A stretch of DNA of 64,000 nucleotides from Gossypium raimondii (GCF_025698545.1 NC_068573.1:7631001-7695000), one strand, 5' to 3'. Positions 37,301-49,489 are shown, counted from the first letter of the stretch. Numbers and translations are program-made. The notes: a model not told the origin generated them from the letters alone.

Positions 37301-40300
37301 TAGTGTTCTTCTGTGCGACACTTGTGATGCTGAGTATCATACATATTGCTTGAATCCTCCACTGGCAAGGATTCCTGAAGGAAACTGGTATTGCCCTGCT
37401 TGTGTTAGCAAACGTATGGTTCAAGATGCATCCGAACCTTCACATGTTATCATCCGAAGGAGAGGTAAAAAGTATCAGGGAGAGGTTACCCGTGGCTACT
37501 TGGAAGCACTTGCACATTTAGCAGCTGTGATGGAAGAAAAAGAGTATTGGCAGTTTAGCGTTGATGAGGTTTGTCTTTGAACTTTGCTTGGCGTGCATAT
37601 TTTTAGTCATATTGTCTGGTTAACCTTTCTTTTTTAGTATTGTACATGAAAACATTGATTCTTTTGATTGCTATTGACTGCAAGTCTCTGAATTTTGCTT
37701 ATTGTTTTTCTTTTGCTACATTTCATGATAAAAAAATAGAAGCTATCGTGTTCTTGCTTGTTGTATGTGTCCTTGAATGAAAATGCATTTATGGTGGCTA
37801 TTTTTACCTTCCCGTTGTTATTGTGCACTTATGTGTTTCTTCTTTTGTTGGGTCTATTACCTGGAATTGGCCCCCTGCTTTTGTTTAGGCTTGGAATTGA
37901 CTAGAAACTTCCATCATATCCTGCATTTTACTACTATTTGCATCTTGTGGCTCTGTTCTGCAGCGAAAGAAGTTATTTTTGTACATTTATGTTATTATGA
38001 GATCAAATCCTTGCATCTCCTTACCAGAGCATGTTAATGTCAGCCATAACTTATTGATATTCTAGTGCAGATAAATGATTCTCTGGCTAATTAATGTACA
38101 TTTTGCTGTCTTTTTAATTAAAGGTCATTGTGTCAATAGAAAATGGCTTCAATGACATAGGAAAGTAGGATTTTTTGTGCTAACACGAGTTTTTGGGTTC
38201 TTTTTCCATAACGCATACTGATCTTGAGCTCTCTGTTTATTTCATAAATTAATGAAATTTATATTCTGGTGCAGAGAGCCTTCTTGCTCAAATTTTTATG
38301 TGATGAATTACTTAACTCAACTCTTATCCGTCAACATCTTGAACGATGTGCTGAAACAACATTTGAGTTGCATCAGAAATTACGTTCTGCATATATAGAA
38401 TGGAAAAGCCTTAAATCTAAGGAAGACTTTGTTGCTGCAAGAGCTGCAAAGTTCCATACAAGCATGATTAATGCAGTTGGAGATGGTGTAAAGGATGGTA
38501 CTGATCAGATTCCATCAGATGGTGAGAAGGAGGCTGCCGTCCTTAATGGTTCAGATAAACATGCGTCTAGTACTCATACAGAGAAAAGTTTTACCAGTAA
38601 TGGCCAATGCTTTAATTCAATGGATAATGAGGCTCAGTTAAAGGGTGAACAAGCCAATGTGGATGTGAGCAAAGTATTACCTGAAAAAAGCGATAAATCC
38701 TTTGTAACAAGTGAGTTGCCCGTAACAAATCCTTTGCCCCAGGAAATTGATGACTCAAGGAAAGAAACAAACCTCCATGGTAAGTTGGAGGAGTCTAAGG
38801 GAATGGATGTGGCTTCTCCATCATCTCCTTCAGATTGTAATGGACAGTGCCAGTCTTCTGATGCAACAAGCCTGCATGCAGCTAAGCAAGTTCCTTCTGT
38901 TGCTGAGATTGAGTCACAATCTCACCATCTTGAGTTGAGCACTATCAAGAGTGATATTCAACATCTGCAGGACTTAATTAACAGCTTAGAATCTCAGCTT
39001 TTAAAGCTATCTATTCGGAAGGAGTTTTTGGGAAGTGATTCTTCTGGCCGACTGTACTGGATTTCAGCCATGCCAGGTGGATATCCTCAGGTTATCGTTG
39101 ATGGAAGTTTGGTAGTACATAAGAAGAGGAATTTTCTGGGTGGTGAGGTATGGGGGCACTGCACATCAGTTAACTGGAATTTTAGCTCTGCCACTAGAGA
39201 TAGTGTTTTTAAAGCACAGGGTTCAAAGGCTTCCTGTCCGTTTGTGTACAATGCCAAAGGTGCAATTTCGGCTGGTTCACCATGGGTTACATATCAGTCA
39301 GCTGCAGATATTGAAGGACTCATTAATTGGTTGAATGATAATGACCCAAAAGAAAAAGAGCTGAAAGAGGCTATTTGCCAGAAGCTAAAATTCCAGAATT
39401 ACCAAAAAATGAAAAAACAAGTTCAAGATGAGTGCCAAACTGCCTTTTCATCGTGTGATGGTTGTGATAAAGCTTCTTTTCCTAGTTTTCTTGTCACCAA
39501 GGCAGCAATGTTACTGGAGAAGAAGTATGGTCCTTTCTTTGAGTCAGAAATAACTGAATCCTTGAAGAAGCAAGGGAAAAAGGCAAAGGTGATTATTGAA
39601 GACAAAATGTACAGGTGTAAATGCTTAGAGCCTGTTTGGCCCTCCAAAAATCATTGCATCTCTTGTCACAAAACATTTATGAGTGATGTCGAATTCGAGG
39701 ATCATAATGATAGTAGATGCACTCCGGATCCACCTGCTAATGAAAAAGGTAAGTCAGTTGGTGATTCTTTAAAAAGGAAAGGGAATATGAGATCTGATGG
39801 TAACCGGGTAGGTTATACTGTTGACATGGAAATTGATGAAAATTATAAAACCGGGCATTCTGAGTTGAGTTCAAGGCTGATCAAATTTCAAAATGACGGA
39901 GCAGTTTGTCCTTATGACTTTGAAGAGATCAGTACCAAATTTTTCACTAGAGATTCTAATGAAGAATTGGTGCGGGAAATTGGTCTTATCAGTTCAGATG
40001 GCGTTCCATCATTTGTCTCATCTGCTTCTCATTTTGTTAGTGACCCTACCCTAAGACTTGTTCCTTCTCACCAAGAAATAGGGGGTTTAGGGGCTGAATT
40101 GAAGGCTACTAAGAGGCCTGGTTTATCACAAGGAAACTGGAGTGTGGCTAATGGAATCAATGAAGGCTTTTCTGATGATTCTTTCAGGACTGTTGCAAAT
40201 GAGATTAAAGTGCAGAAAAACAAAAGACCAGCTTTGAGATGTTCAGAACAAAGGGATAGAATATCTTCTGCAGATAAGTATTCTCCTGAACTGGGTAGTG

Positions 40301-41426
40301 GTCACTGCTGTGTAGTCCCACAATCTTCTTTAAGGCCCTTGGTTGGTAAGGTTTCACAGGTTTTGCAGCAACTAAAGATTAATTTACTTGATATGGATGC
40401 TGCACTCTCTGAAGAAGCTTTGCGACCATCTAAGGCATGCATGGAAAGGAGATGGGCCTGGCGTTCATTTGTTAAATCTGCAGAAACAATATATGAGGTT
40501 TGTCTAGATCCCTTTGGGCTTTCTTATAGTAGTTACTCCCTCCGTCCCACTAAATTTGTTACATTGACTTTTTGAGTGGTCAAAATTTTGCAACTTTGAT
40601 ATCTTATTTTTTTTAAAATTTATTATTGATAAAACTTTGAAAGAACAAATTTCAATGTAGTAGTTTTTAACTATAATTAATTGTAAAATTTAATTAATTA
40701 AAATATTGAAAATAATTGAGTCAAAGTTTAAAAGGTTTGACCTCAAAATATCAATTGCGTCATTTTAATTGGCACAGACGGAGTATTATTTTTGTAAATT
40801 TTAACCATCATTCATCATTGACCACATTTGGCATCTCTTAAAGGTGGTAGCACCAACTAATTTGTTCGTATACCTTATGGAGCATATTGTATTTGGTTGG
40901 GTTTGTTTACTGCATTTGTGTCATTAACTTTTATCTGATTGAATGTTGGTTAATGTAGTGGCCCATTAATTGCACAACGCATGTATTGGATGAATAGTTC
41001 GTTGGATTAATCTGTGTGCTTTAAGGACAGATATAGAAGTTAATGATTTTGCTTCGATATTCAGTTTTATTTCTTAAACTTCATTGATTTGGTGGGATTG
41101 GATATAACATCCTCTTGTATTTTCAGATGGTCCAAGCAATAATTGCATTGGAGGAGATGATTAAAACCGAGTACTTGAGGAATGAGTGGTGGTATTGGTC
41201 ATCACTATCTGCAGCTGCAAAAATTTCCACTGTGTCTTCTCTTGCTCTACGTGTATACTCACTTGATGCTGCTATTGTTTATGAAAAGTCATGCGACTTT
41301 AATTCAATTGACAATTTGAAGCCCAGCAGCATGCCAGGCCCAAAGCTGCCCTCCAACTTGGATCTGCCGGAGAAGTGCAAGGTGAGTCGGAAGACTATCA
41401 AGAAAAGGAAGGAACCAGAAGGCTGA
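28339..41426 (+). CDS. MBD9: Methyl-CpG-binding domain protein 9, multi-domain chromatin factor
   Basis: Ten exons join in frame: 28339-28835, 30966-31677, 31861-32931, 33033-33725, 34234-34539, 35386-35724, 36407-36505, 37137-37568, 38275-40497 and 41127-41426. They encode 2,223 aa (Arabidopsis MBD9 has about 2,180). In order: a DLNEIP (EAR-type) motif at 20-25; PHD1 at 73-123 with all eight C4HC3 ligands; MBD about 273-313; FYRN-like 404-475 and FYRC-like about 570-605; DDT/WHIM-like blocks 640-800 and 860-930; bromodomain-like about 1115-1235; PHD2 at 1284-1328; coiled coil and WHIM-like segment 1606-1646; and a CX2CX12HX4C finger at 1844-1865. In Arabidopsis MBD9 works in the nucleus with SWR1/ISWI complexes, promotes H2A.Z deposition and affects FLC, flowering time and branching. 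All introns are GT-AG. Identity is confident; FYRC and WHIM limits are approximate. Confidence 0.95.
29805..30400 (+). repeat. Tandem duplication of about 299 bp in MBD9 intron 1
   Basis: Unit 1 (29805-30103) and unit 2 (30104-30400) both run from TATTGACTATGTTGGAACCA through CATGACTTTCTCATGCAGT to AGCATTGTA(C/T)TGC. They differ at scattered sites. A third partial unit with CAATAGTCTTTAACCTGTTTAT follows at 30426. The similar 60-68-residue frames in each unit reflect the duplication, not coding. Each unit carries an internal CATGCAG that could act as a weak acceptor. Confidence 0.85.
40534..40785. mobile_element. Stowaway-like MITE in MBD9 intron 9
   Basis: Element 40536-40783 (248 bp), flanked by TA on both sides. 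The left end is CTCCCTCCGTCCCACTAAAT; the right end GGCACAGACGGAG is its inverted counterpart. CTCCCTCCGT termini with a TA duplication are the hallmark of Stowaway (Tc1/mariner-related) MITEs. The interior is AT-rich and non-coding. It starts 38 bases after the exon 9 donor. Confidence 0.85.
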
Positions 41427-42540
41427 TCTTTGTGAAATAGGAGTTTCAAATCCGAGAGGATCTTATTTCAATCAAACTTGATCCCTGTGGCAAGGGAATC
41501 TGGTAGCAGGAATATTTCAAAAAGGATATCAGAGAGTCCTACAATCAGAACCAAAATGTTGGGTTTGTTGGTTCGGATTTGCCCCGACTGTTTGGACCTA
41601 GAGTTCTGGTGTCAGTGCCCCATGTATATATTGATAAGGCTAACATGCTAACTTGGATGCTTTGATTAGTAACCAGAATTCTTAGAAGCGTCTATGGTGT
41701 TGGAAGCTCCAGGACCAATTAACTAGCGAGAATGCATCCAATTTTGGACTGATTTCTGCTGCATCTTTTCGGTTACTTTCTTGGGAAGCAGAAGGGCAAT
41801 TTGCCACAAAGAGAGATTATATACATATACAGCATGAATTAGTGTAAAAAGAAAAAAATGGTTGAAGTTGAGCAGGTGTAGACAATATTTCATTCTTTAT
41901 ACATCTCTCTTTCTTGCTCTCTGGTGCCCTTTTGTTTTTCAGCTGGTGTTCCATGCACCACAGTTCCTTTCGAAGAATGAAAATTGAAGCTTTTTCTTTC
42001 CATCTTTCTTTGTTCAGTTTGTTTTTATTTTTACATTTCGAGCTTCATAAAGTTGGCAGTTGATTAAAACTGACAGTTGCTGGGAGCTATTTGAATGTTG
42101 CCCAATCTTCATTTCTTACTTCTAATGCTGTAACTGTTTCCATTGAATTTTGATGCCTTCTCTGATTGCTGACCATTCTGAAATAGGGCTTGTCTTCATT
42201 TTTAATCAAAAGCTGCTTTCATGCAGCCTTTTCCGTCTAGGAACATCGGTGGATCATGCTGTTAAATGCTTGTAGGAAAATATCAATTGTCTGCTCGGCA
42301 CATAGAGACAGGTAATTTCTTCTTCTGCACTATTTCTTTTTGTTCAAAATATTTGGTTAAAAGTTTCCAGACTTTGACATGTAATTTACCCTACTATCCT
42401 TTTATCCTAGCTACCATCTTCCTCTTGCTTTCCTGCTTGCTCTCTTTTTTACACTGTTTTCTTTTGGGAAAAAGAAGGCAGGGCTTGGGTCTTTGGTTGT
42501 GTTATTATAAATGATGTAGACTGCAGGGATCTTCGGTCTT
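41427..42540 (+). other. MBD9 3' untranslated and downstream region
   Basis: Follows the MBD9 stop. It is mixed-composition text with TTGTTTTT- and TTTATTTTTACATTTCG-type pyrimidine-rich tracts from 41930. The likely poly(A) site is somewhere in 41850-42150 (AATTAGTGTAAAAAGAAAAAAATGG near 41840 is one possibility). The 82-residue frame at 42266-42514 has no protein character. Confidence 0.4.
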
Positions 42541-43361
42541 CAAACCCCAGTTTTAAGTGTTACTAATGCATCTTTGAGATAAATTTGAAAATTTCCTGTT
42601 TCCGGGTTCGGGTCTGATGAGCTTGATAATTCAATATTTAGCGTCATTCCAGGTCTGTGGTATCTTAATTACTATGAGCAATGTTGAAAGTGATATTCCA
42701 TTTTTCCCTTTTGCTTTTATTTTTATCTTGGTAAATTTGTGGCACAAAGCAACATTTAGTCCTTGATAATATTTTCAATTCCTTAAACATATTTTTGTCT
42801 AGATTTGCTCCTGAACTTTTCTGTCAAACAATGTCATCTTTTTTTTTTTTATATCATCACTAAGAGATGTTCATGTGGCACTCTGAGATTGTTCAATATA
42901 TATAATTTAAAAATCTAAAAAAGAGCTTTATAAGAAAATAAAAAATAAAAACTATAAAAATTATTTTAAAAATTACTAGTTTGAAAAAGTGAATGTTGGA
43001 ACGTACAGCTCAATTGTGAGTTGAAGTGAATGTTGTAATGTTAAGGTAAAAGTTAATTTGTATATAATAAAGTTTCTTGAACTTCATTTAAATGATGTTT
43101 TATTATAAAGGTAAAGTGAAGATGTATAGGAGCATTTCTGTTTGGTCTTAGAAAAAAGATGCTATGTATATTTTAGTGGTACATTGCCTGGAAATAGTGT
43201 TTTGTGCACCAACCAGACCAATAATTAGATGGTATTTGTGAGTCTGGGGGATTTAAGGAAAGTGCTGCTGCTGATTTATAGATCAAATAATGCTGTGATA
43301 ATGTTTTAGGTTATAAATCTGGAAATTATGACTGGACGGTGCCATAACTTTAATGATTCTT

Positions 43362-43417
<56 letters not shown>

Positions 43418-44879
43418 CAACGAGCAATTACTTCAGTTAAATTTTTCGTCTTGTGGTGTTTGTAAAATCATCTTAAAATATCCAACTTTGTTGGTGCAGC
43501 ATGGATTACCAAGTGCATTCATATCAGTAATTAATTAATTTTTAAAGTTTTAAAAACTCAAAATATATATTAAAAAAGTATAAAAGATATTTTTAATTTT
43601 AAAAATTAATTAATTGTTAATATGATTACGTCAGTAAAGTTAAAAGATATTAACTTTTTATCTATTTGGAAATAATTTGACAAACAATAAAGATAAAATT
43701 TGTTGAGAGGTTAATATATATACATATAACAAGTTGAAGTGTCAAAAAAGTTATTACCGAACACTTTTAATACACATACCAGAAGCAATATTTGTGACAT
43801 GAACTCACCTTCTGAATTCTGTTGTGTTTTATTCGAGCTTCTTTTAATCATTTTGTGGAAGATTAGTTCATTTTAAATACAAAAATTTATTTTTATTTTT
43901 TAAATTAATTTTATTTTTATTTGAAGTCATGATTTAGCTATGAGCTATATTCATATTTTCACTTTCCCACCTAAACCTTTTTGCTCCTATCTAAATTTCA
44001 ATTTTGTTATAATTTGTTTTAAAGCTAAAAAGAATGTTACTGAAGCTGATAATTTTGGGGTAAAATGAATTACAATAATGGTTGAGTTATAAAAAAAAAA
44101 AACAGAGAAAGAGTTTAATTATTGAAGTTGGAAAATATCATGACTTAAATTTCCTTTAGAATTTTAAAATTGAAATAAAATATTCATAAAATTAGATGAT
44201 TTGACTGTAATATTATCAAAATTTTGAGGATGTTGTTTAAAAACTACTTTGGATTAATTAAATGTGAAATGTGTTGAGTATTTTGTACTTTATATAATAA
44301 AACTAGAAGGAATGATTTAATGAAGAAACAATTTCAAAATAAATTTAAAAAAAATACAACACTTTGAACTAAGCAGTGCTGTTCTGATAAAATCGACATA
44401 TTATGGTGGGCAAATTCAGTGTAGAACATCTCAACTGAGACATCCAAAATTCTTATGGATGACGCACCCTTTTTATTTTTAGCTTAAGATGTAGTCAATT
44501 TGTTGTACTTTTTGAAAATTATAAATTTTTTTTGATGAGCAACTTAAATAAACAATTCAAGTTTTAAGTTCTAGTCGAATTGAATTTTACAACTCTAATA
44601 ATAGATCGACGTGAACACATCTTTGGTTCCTTTTAATTTTGAAAATGAATAAACTGGTCTTTCTCTTAACAAAATTACAAAAAATATTTTTTAAATTTTA
44701 AAATATTTACATAAATTTTAAAAATTTAAAGAATATATAAAGAAAGGAAAAATTTTAAAATTTTAAAAAAATAAGTTAACTAATTATCCAAGTTTATCGT
44801 ACCAAAGTATGTTTTGAAAAAGTTTTAAATATATATGGTTTCAAATTTATGTACTAATGTGAAATTAATTATATTGTAA
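42541..44879. other. AT-rich intergenic DNA
   Basis: No gene found. It holds a TA microsatellite and many A/T tracts. GTAGAACATCTCAACTGAG near 44412 is the only more complex stretch. Nothing else is supported. Confidence 0.4.
43364..43415. repeat. (TA)n microsatellite
   Basis: About 25 uninterrupted TA units. The isoleucine/tyrosine frame across it is an artefact. Likely length-polymorphic. Confidence 0.95.
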
Positions 44880-45205
44880 CAAGATTTTAATTTGACTTGT
44901 TTAATTTTTAATTTAAACAATTTCACTCGATTCGATATTGACTTGAATTTCATTTTACTCAACTTGATTCGAAAAAAATTCAAATCGAATTAAGATGATA
45001 AAATAAGACTTGTTAACTCAAAATTTTTTCACTTGATTCGATCGAACACTCACCCCTAGAAACTAAGGTGTCCACTGTCGATATTAATGACTGATTTTCT
45101 TGCCGCAAGTGCTCTCCAAAGAGATAAACGACTAACCATGAAATGTGTTTCATTCCAATGGGTGGGGATTGAACCCCAGATCTTATGGTTAAGGGATAAG
45201 GTGAG
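44880..45205 (-). mobile_element. SINE-like repeat with a Pol III B-box
   Basis: The minus strand reads CACCTTATCCCTTAACCATA then GGGGTTCAATCCCCACCC (45178 downward). That contains a B-box GGTTCAATCC in the form seen in plant tRNA-derived SINEs. It continues to GGGGTGAGTGTTCGATCGAA near 45055 and then strings of TCGAATC/TTGA words to about 44900. An A-box is not clear, so the head may be truncated. The extent is approximate. Confidence 0.4.
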
Positions 45206-45215
45206 CAACCAAATT

Positions 45216-45442
45216 AGAATTTAGTCTCTCTACTTTTCAAATTTCAAAATTCAGGTCTAATCGCTAACAATTTTTTTTTTTAATTTGTTTCTGTGACATT
45301 TTGAAATTAAAAGACTATTCACTTGGTAGTCATATAACTAAAAAGATATTATAATTAACCTGAATTTTTAAAAAGAAAGAAAATAATCGTATTAATAGTT
45401 GGACTTGAATTTTGAAATCTGAAAAGTAAAGAGACTAAATTC
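45216..45442. mobile_element. Inverted-repeat (MITE-like) element upstream of CYP38
   Basis: Left arm 45216-45258 (TTTAGTCTCTCTACTTTTCA and AATTTCAAAATTCAGGTC) is the inverted complement of the right arm 45403-45442 (GACTTGAATTTTGAAATCTG and AAAAGTAAAGAGACTAAAT). About 140 bp of AT-rich DNA separates them. A third half-copy (TTTTTGAAAAGTATAGGGAC) follows at 45476. There is no clear target duplication. It lies about 210 bp before the CYP38 start codon. Confidence 0.6.
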
Positions 45443-45652
45443 CTAGAAATACAAGTATAGGAGCTAAATTCCTAATTTTTGAAAAGTATAGGGACTATAC
45501 GCATATTTTTAACCATATTATTAATTGCAGAAGATATAACTGTTTCTGGTAAGAAGTTGTATTTCCCAACAATCTTATCTCTTTCTCCATCTCAACTAAA
45601 ATCCCCTTTTCTTTTCCCCGTGAAATCTTTGATTTATGGTATAAGTGCTAAC
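45443..45652 (+). promoter_or_regulatory. Proximal upstream region and 5' UTR of CYP38
   Basis: Contains GATAACT/CTTATCTCTTTCTCC-type text (45533-45590), including GATA/I-box-like words common before light-regulated genes, and a pyrimidine-rich leader. The reading frame is open upstream of the chosen ATG (to 45479), but the residues before it do not look like a transit peptide. Confidence 0.35.
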
Positions 45653-48186
45653 ATGGCTGCTATTATCTCTTGTAACTCTTACTCTCCTTTAGCTGCCTCT
45701 AAATGGATTAACCCAACACTCCCCACTAAAGCTTCAACCTTTCTAACAACTCCCAAATATAATTCCCACAAGCATGTTCAGTGTCAGCTTCAGAATGGGC
45801 AGGTTGGGGTTTTTCTCTTGAGTTATAATGGTACCTTTTGATCATTAGTGAAAAGCTAGCATCTTTTTTCTTCTATATGAATTTGATCAAATAATCTGGG
45901 TGATGAATGTCAATATAAAGTAGAATACTGAAGTTAATTTCTTTCCTTTTTTCCGAGTAAAGATTGGTTTTTTATGCAATTGACCTGAAATAGATTGTTT
46001 GTTTTTCTTTTTTAGCAGAAATGGGTGGTAAAGATTAGTTTTTATGCAATTGATGTAATAAAAATATTGGGGTTTTTTTTTTTAGCAGAAAGGGAGGCCA
46101 TTTTCCCTGAAGGAATGTGCAATCTCCATTATTTTGGCAGCTGAGTTAATAACTGGAATCCCATCACTTGATGCATATGCAGCTAATCCTCCATTGCCAG
46201 ATTTATCTGTTTTAATCTCTGGGCCTCCAATAAAAGACCCTGGAGCTTTGTTGAGATATGCATTGCCAATTAACAATAAAGCTGTTAGAGAAGTGCAAAA
46301 ACCACTTGAAGATATATCCGAGTCTCTCAAGATTGCCGGTGTCAAGGCACTCGATTCCGTCGAGAGAGTAAGTCTCCCTTGCTTTTATTCCAACTCCAAG
46401 TTCAATATTTCTATATGCTTTTGGTGATAGTTCATAAAATCTTAGAATGTGAGGCAAGCATCTCGAGCTCTTAAGCAAGGGAAAACGTTAATTATCTCGG
46501 GATTAGCCGAAGCAAAGAAGGACCGTGGAGCAGAATTGCTTGACAAGCTGGAAGTCGGGATGGAGGAACTACAACGGATCGTGGAGGATCGGAATAGAGA
46601 TGCGGTGGCACCTAAACAGAAGGAGCTGCTTCAATATATTGGAGAGTGAGTATCCCAAATCTTTAAAAAAATCTTTTGCTGCTCAGATCATCCATCCGCT
46701 AAGAAAGACTCTTGATTCAAAAACTATATAAAGTTTTAAATTCCATCGGTTTTCTGAAACCAACCCGAAAATGATCCATGTAGTGGTAAGTTTTCTAAGC
46801 TGCAGATACGTGAAATGCCTTGATTCATAATTCCTTAAAAAATGTATCATACACGAAGCTAGTCTTCTAACAAACTGTTTAGTTTGTTAATTGTAGATAT
46901 CTGGTCATAATGCCTTAAAAACCGTGTCATACTTTCACCGAACCAGTTAGTAAGGACTTAAAAGTTAAGCCTCTTACAAAATAAACTATTCTCATAGAGA
47001 TACCTTGTCATTGACTGCAGCTGAGATCTTCCTCGGGAATTGGATTTCTGCAGTGTTGAAGAGGATATGGTAGATGGCTTCCCATATGAAGTACCGGAAG
47101 AATATAGGAATATGCCGCTTTTGAAGGGGAGAGCAGCTGTGGATATGAAGGTCAAAGTCAAAGACAACCCGAATCTAGAGGAGTGTGTGTTCCGTATTGT
47201 TCTCGATGGGTATAATGCCCCGGTAACAGCTGGGAATTTTGTTGACCTCGTCCAAAGGCACTTCTATGATGGCATGGAAATTCAGAGAGGTAACTCTTGA
47301 TTCTCCTTTATCGTTCGAATGTTGCTGGTCGCCTTTGGAAGGGAAATTTTCAAAGATTGTTATGTTACCACGTGCTTCATTTGTCATACCACTAACGAAA
47401 TAGAATGTCGATAGTGTGATAATAGTTGCTGTTCATTACTATAGACATCAAGTTGACATCTACACTAATTACTATTAGTAATCATAGTTCATTTCAAAGA
47501 TATGTGTAGAATTTAAGTTACCTCTCGGATTTGCTGCAGCGGATGGGTTTGTTGTTCAAACCGGAGATCCTGATGGTCCTGCAGAGGGCTTTGTTGATCC
47601 TAGTACCGAGAAAACTCGGACAATACCATTAGAAATCATGGTTGATGGAGAGAAAGCACCTGTATATGAAGCAACACTGGAGGTAAGCTTTCTTTTTCTC
47701 TCATATTAGCGTTTCGAGCTAAATGAAACAGAACTTAGTTCAAATCCATGCTTCAAGTTTAACCGGAATTGAAAGAGTTTGCTATTTGTCTCCTGGCAGG
47801 AGCTTGGTCTGTACAAGGCTCAAACAAAGCTCCCTTTCAATGCTTTCGGAACCATGGCAATGGCTCGAGAAGTAAGAATTTATTAACTCAATTTTTTCCA
47901 TCAGTTGTTCTTTGTTGTGCTTCCTTTTCTCTTGACATTCCCTTTCTATTTCCAACAGGAGTTTGAGAATAACTCTGCCTCAAGCCAGATATTCTGGCTA
48001 TTGAAAGAAAGTGAACTAACACCGAGTAATGCCAATATATTGGATGGTCGATATGCTGTGTTCGGATACGTGACTGAAAATGAGGATTTTTTGGCAGACG
48101 TCAAGGTCGGTGATGTTATTGAATCAATTAAACTTGTTTCCGGCCTAGACAATCTAGTCAATCCAAGCTATAAGATTGCTGGTTAG
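45653..48186 (+). CDS. CYP38: Chloroplast thylakoid-lumen cyclophilin CYP38 (TLP40)
   Basis: Seven exons join in frame: 45653-45802, 46086-46367, 46446-46645, 47054-47289, 47540-47682, 47800-47871 and 47959-48186. They give 436 aa (Arabidopsis 437). Residues 1-50 are a Ser/Thr-rich stromal transit region. 57-82 is a hydrophobic lumen-transfer segment ending DAYA before ANPPLPD, a likely cleavage site. About 90-240 is the helical N-domain with ISGPPIKDP and [15 protein letters not shown]; about 245-436 is the cyclophilin-like domain with [19 protein letters not shown] and VQTGDP. In Arabidopsis and spinach the protein is needed for photosystem II assembly and repair (D1, CP43). Its prolyl-isomerase activity is weak or absent. 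All introns are GT-AG. Exon 2 has a TAGCAG tandem acceptor, so Gln51 may be present or absent. Confidence 0.96.
45959..46100 (+). repeat. 71-bp tandem duplication spanning the CYP38 intron 1 acceptor
   Basis: Unit 1 from 45959 and unit 2 from 46030 share AAAGATT(G/A)GTTTTTATGCAATTGA at the start and TTTTTTAGCAGAAA near the end. Unit 1 thus carries a decoy TAGCAG acceptor at 46013-46018, 70 bases before the true one at 46083-46088. Use of the decoy would shift the frame. Confidence 0.85.
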
Positions 48187-49220
48187 AAGCCATTTTTTGG
48201 GTTTAGGAATTGCTTTGTCACTGTCATCCAACTTAATAAGACTGCTAGCTTCATAATTCTAGTATTTATTTCAGCTGAAACTATAATGGATTGTTTTGTA
48301 TTTTGAGAAAATGCTTAGTTGTTATATAAATCTGTCATTAATAGCGTCATATTTGGTGTTCTTTTATCAGGGAAGATTCGGCATTCTTCCCCAATTGGTC
48401 TTCTTCTAAAAACTGAAGTTTCTTAGTGGCTTCTACTATGATGCGCCTAAACCCCATTTCTTGACCAACAGGTTTTAATGCTGCAACAGATTCCGTTGTA
48501 ACCTTACTGGCATTTCGTTTGAAATTACTTCCCCAACTAACAAACTCATCTCAACGACATAAATGACTTATGCAGTTTGTTATTAATATTAGAATAAATC
48601 AGACAATTATAGATTTAACTATTCTAATTGAGTTGACAACCATTTTAAGCAATTGAATACCGGTCATCTATTCAATAAATTTGAGCAATTATAATTAAAA
48701 TAAAAGATGTATGAATATTAAAGAATAAAGAAGAATTAAGAATAAATTAAATCTCACAAATTCATCAAATTAAACGTCAATTAGTGAGTAAACATGTTTA
48801 TAGACGAGAAGTTAAGGCTCATGAGAGGTTTATAGCAAGCCTCACATACGATTATCACCCGCCATTACAAATGCTTTGATTTGTTGTCGTTGAGTATTCT
48901 CAATTTTACCCTTATATTGTTGATGACTCTTGTCTTTTTATTTATTTATTTGGATCAATATTAAATTTTAAAAAATTGCTACTTAATCATCCTAAATTTA
49001 TAAAATAGATATATTTACTATGGTGACAGCCTGTTCTTCATATTGGCATATCATGCTCTCAAAGTGCCTAGTTTATCTCTGGCCACATGCATGTATTGTA
49101 TTATATATATTTATGAAAACAAACGTCATGCATATACGTATATATTGTATTAATAAAAAAAAGATAGTGGTGAATGAAGGAAGACCCACGGAGGGTTCCC
49201 ATGAAAATGATTTCACATAG

Positions 49221-49258
<38 letters not shown>

Positions 49259-49489
49259 TTTTTCATTAGACAAGGGAATTTGTGAGGGACTCCCATGAAT
49301 AGTTACACTCATCGCCTATATTTGTATCATATCTATAATTTTACATGTTATATCTTTATTTCTTTATTCATTACGTAATTTCGAGCCAAGTAGTCTTAAC
49401 CGGTGGTAGTGATTTGTCGTGGCAGGACCTTACTCTTCATGTAATTTCAGGCTACGAGAGCCACGATAGGGCAATCGATCAACAATTTC
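48187..49489. other. CYP38 3' flank and intergenic DNA
   Basis: Probable 3' UTR to about 48310 (TTGTTTTGTATTTTGAG). Then AT-rich spacer, and a (TA)n microsatellite at 49222-49255. No gene is supported. Confidence 0.4.
49222..49255. repeat. (TA)n microsatellite
   Basis: About 17 TA units after GTG. The repeated tyrosine/isoleucine frame across it is an artefact. Confidence 0.95.

Noticed and set aside
40498..40574. Extension of the MBD9 exon 9 frame to a stop at 40575 as the real C-terminus
   Set aside because: A good GT donor at 40498 joins in frame to 41127, and the continued protein MVQAIIALEEMIKTEYL matches the family; the extension runs into a MITE.
42266..42514. 82-codon frame downstream of MBD9
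   Set aside because: No domain, pyrimidine-rich composition, no neighbouring splice-compatible frame.
43353..43538. Small plus-strand protein rich in Ile and Tyr
   Set aside because: It is translation of the (TA)n microsatellite.
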